Source of the DNA: Dehalococcoidia bacterium
Lineage (GTDB): Bacteria; Chloroflexota; Dehalococcoidia; UBA2979
DNA length: 5,937 nt
Assembly (NCBI GenBank): GCA_023228765.1
Contig: JALOAM010000179.1
Span: 1 to 5,937, forward strand
Reading direction: 5' to 3'
Part shown: positions 5,046 through 5,937 of the stretch, piece by piece
Layout: every line of letters begins with the position of its first letter
How positions within the stretch are numbered: the stretch's first letter is position 1
Program-made: the position numbers and the translations under genes
The notes under the pieces: generated by a model
Told to the model about the DNA's origin: nothing
What the model saw: the letters and a program-made list of their open reading frames with translations, nothing else
Database searches by the model: none

Positions 5046-5937
5046 ATGCCCGAGCAGTACGACGTGATCATCCGGGGCGGCACCGTCCACGAAGGGACCG
5101 GCGCGCCCGGCGCGGCCGCCGACCTCGGCGTGCGGGGCGACCGCATCGTCCGCGTCGGCGCCATCCCCGAGGACGCCATCGCCGCCGAGGTCGTCGATGC
5201 CTCGGGGCTGGAGGTGGCGCCCGGGTTCATCGATGTCCACGCGCACGACGACACGCTCGTCCTCGTCGAGCCGGACGTGACGGGCAAGGTGATGCAGGGC
5301 GTCACCACCGTGATCAACGGCAACTGCGGCGCGGGCGTCGTCCCGTTCCGGCAGAGCCGGCGTGCGCAGGAGGCAGGCCAGGCCCTGCCGCAGTGGGATT
5401 CGTACGGCGGCTACCTCGACGTCATCGCCTCGAACCCGCCCTCGCAGAACGTCGCCACGCTGGCCGGGTTCGGGACGATGCGCACAGGCGCCCTCGGCAG
5501 TGGGAAGGTGGAGCGCCCCGCGACGCCCGAGGAGATCAAGACGATGCAGTCATGGCTGCGGGAGGCGCTCGAGTCCGGCGCGGTCGGCATGTCCACGGGA
5601 CTCATCTACGAGCCCGATCGCTACGCAACGACGGATGAGATCGCCGAGGTCGCGAAGCCGCTCGCCGAGTTCGGCGCCCTGTACGCCTCACACGTGCGGG
5701 GGGAGGGCCGCACGCTGCTCGATGCGCACGCCGAGGCGATGGAGATCGGGCGGCGCGTGGGCGTCCCCGTGCAGATCTCCCACCACAAGGCCAGCGGGCG
5801 CAACTTCTGGGGCCGCATCCACGACTCGATCGCACAGATCGAGGCCGCCCGCGCGCGTGGCGAGGACGTGACCGCTGACCAGTACCCGTACACGGCGGGC
5901 AGCACACGCCTGTTCGCGCTCATCCAGAACGGCCGTG
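5046..5937 (+). CDS. N-acyl-D-amino-acid deacylase (D-aminoacylase), 3' end outside the window
   Basis: The first 297 codons of an amidohydrolase-superfamily enzyme, open at the right edge. The family usually has roughly 480-530 residues, so a little over half is present. It hydrolyses N-acyl-D-amino acids to the free D-amino acid and a carboxylate. The start is the small beta-sandwich (YDVIIRGGTVHEGTG, GVRGDRIVRVG), then APGFIDVHAHDD with H65 and H67 as metal ligands, and GNCGAG with C94, the Cys ligand characteristic of D-aminoacylases. Further on are LIYEPDRYATTDE, H216 in ASHVRGEG and H246 in ISHHKASG. The spacings H65-C94 (29) and H216-H246 (30) equal those I recall for the Alcaligenes D-aminoacylase (H67-C96 and H220-H250), which strongly supports the call. 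The catalytic Asp would lie past the window end. ATG at 5046 follows an excellent ribosome binding site. Co-transcription with the aldolase-like gene suggests that the freed D-amino acid passes to it. Confidence 0.93.
   Translation, partial: MPEQYDVIIRGGTVHEGTGAPGAAADLGVRGDRIVRVGAIPEDAIAAEVVDASGLEVAPGFIDVHAHDDTLVLVEPDVTGKVMQGVTTVINGNCGAGVVPFRQSRRAQEAGQALPQWDSYGGYLDVIASNPPSQNVATLAGFGTMRTGALGSGKVERPATPEEIKTMQSWLREALESGAVGMSTGLIYEPDRYATTDEIAEVAKPLAEFGALYASHVRGEGRTLLDAHAEAMEIGRRVGVPVQISHHKASGRNFWGRIHDSIAQIEAARARGEDVTADQYPYTAGSTRLFALIQNGR

Overview
This is a GC-rich bacterial window with very strong G/C third-position bias. Long spurious antisense reading frames appear opposite the real genes, as expected at this composition. 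The gene set is an M20 metallopeptidase, a short PadR regulator, an S9C-type serine peptidase, a D-threonine aldolase-like enzyme and an N-acyl-D-amino-acid deacylase. All starts but two are ATG with GA-rich Shine-Dalgarno sites. These traits fit high-GC environmental lineages such as Chloroflexota or Actinomycetota. The sequence alone does not settle the taxon, and that placement is a low-confidence inference.

Layout from left to right. Positions 1-51 (minus strand) look like the first 17 codons of a hydrophobic membrane protein that leaves the window. It diverges from an M20-family peptidase (220-1383, plus). That peptidase converges, 21 nt stop to stop, on a GTG-started PadR-family regulator (1405-1725, minus). 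A 175-nt gap (1726-1900) rich in dyads and repeated words separates the regulator from a 618-residue S9 serine peptidase (1901-3757, minus). After a 102-nt divergent control region come a D-threonine aldolase/D-serine dehydratase-like PLP enzyme (3860-4981, plus) and, 64 nt later, an N-acyl-D-amino-acid deacylase (5046 to the right edge, plus, cut by the window). The last two probably form an operon.

Together the genes read as a salvage module for peptides and D-amino acids. Two peptidases would release or trim small peptides or N-acylated amino acids. The deacylase would free D-amino acids from N-acyl conjugates, and the PLP enzyme would break down a beta-hydroxy D-amino acid. The truncated membrane protein could be a transporter. 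The PadR protein is the only regulator visible. The most interesting non-coding signal is the 10-mer CAGTGTGACG, which occurs three times at gene boundaries (65-74, 1835-1844, 1902-1911), with a fourth partial copy at 1847-1853. Beside two of these copies, upstream of padR, is a 7+7 bp palindrome (1799-1819). These are candidate operators, not demonstrated ones. I found no RNA genes, insertion sequences, CRISPR arrays or convincing rho-independent terminators.
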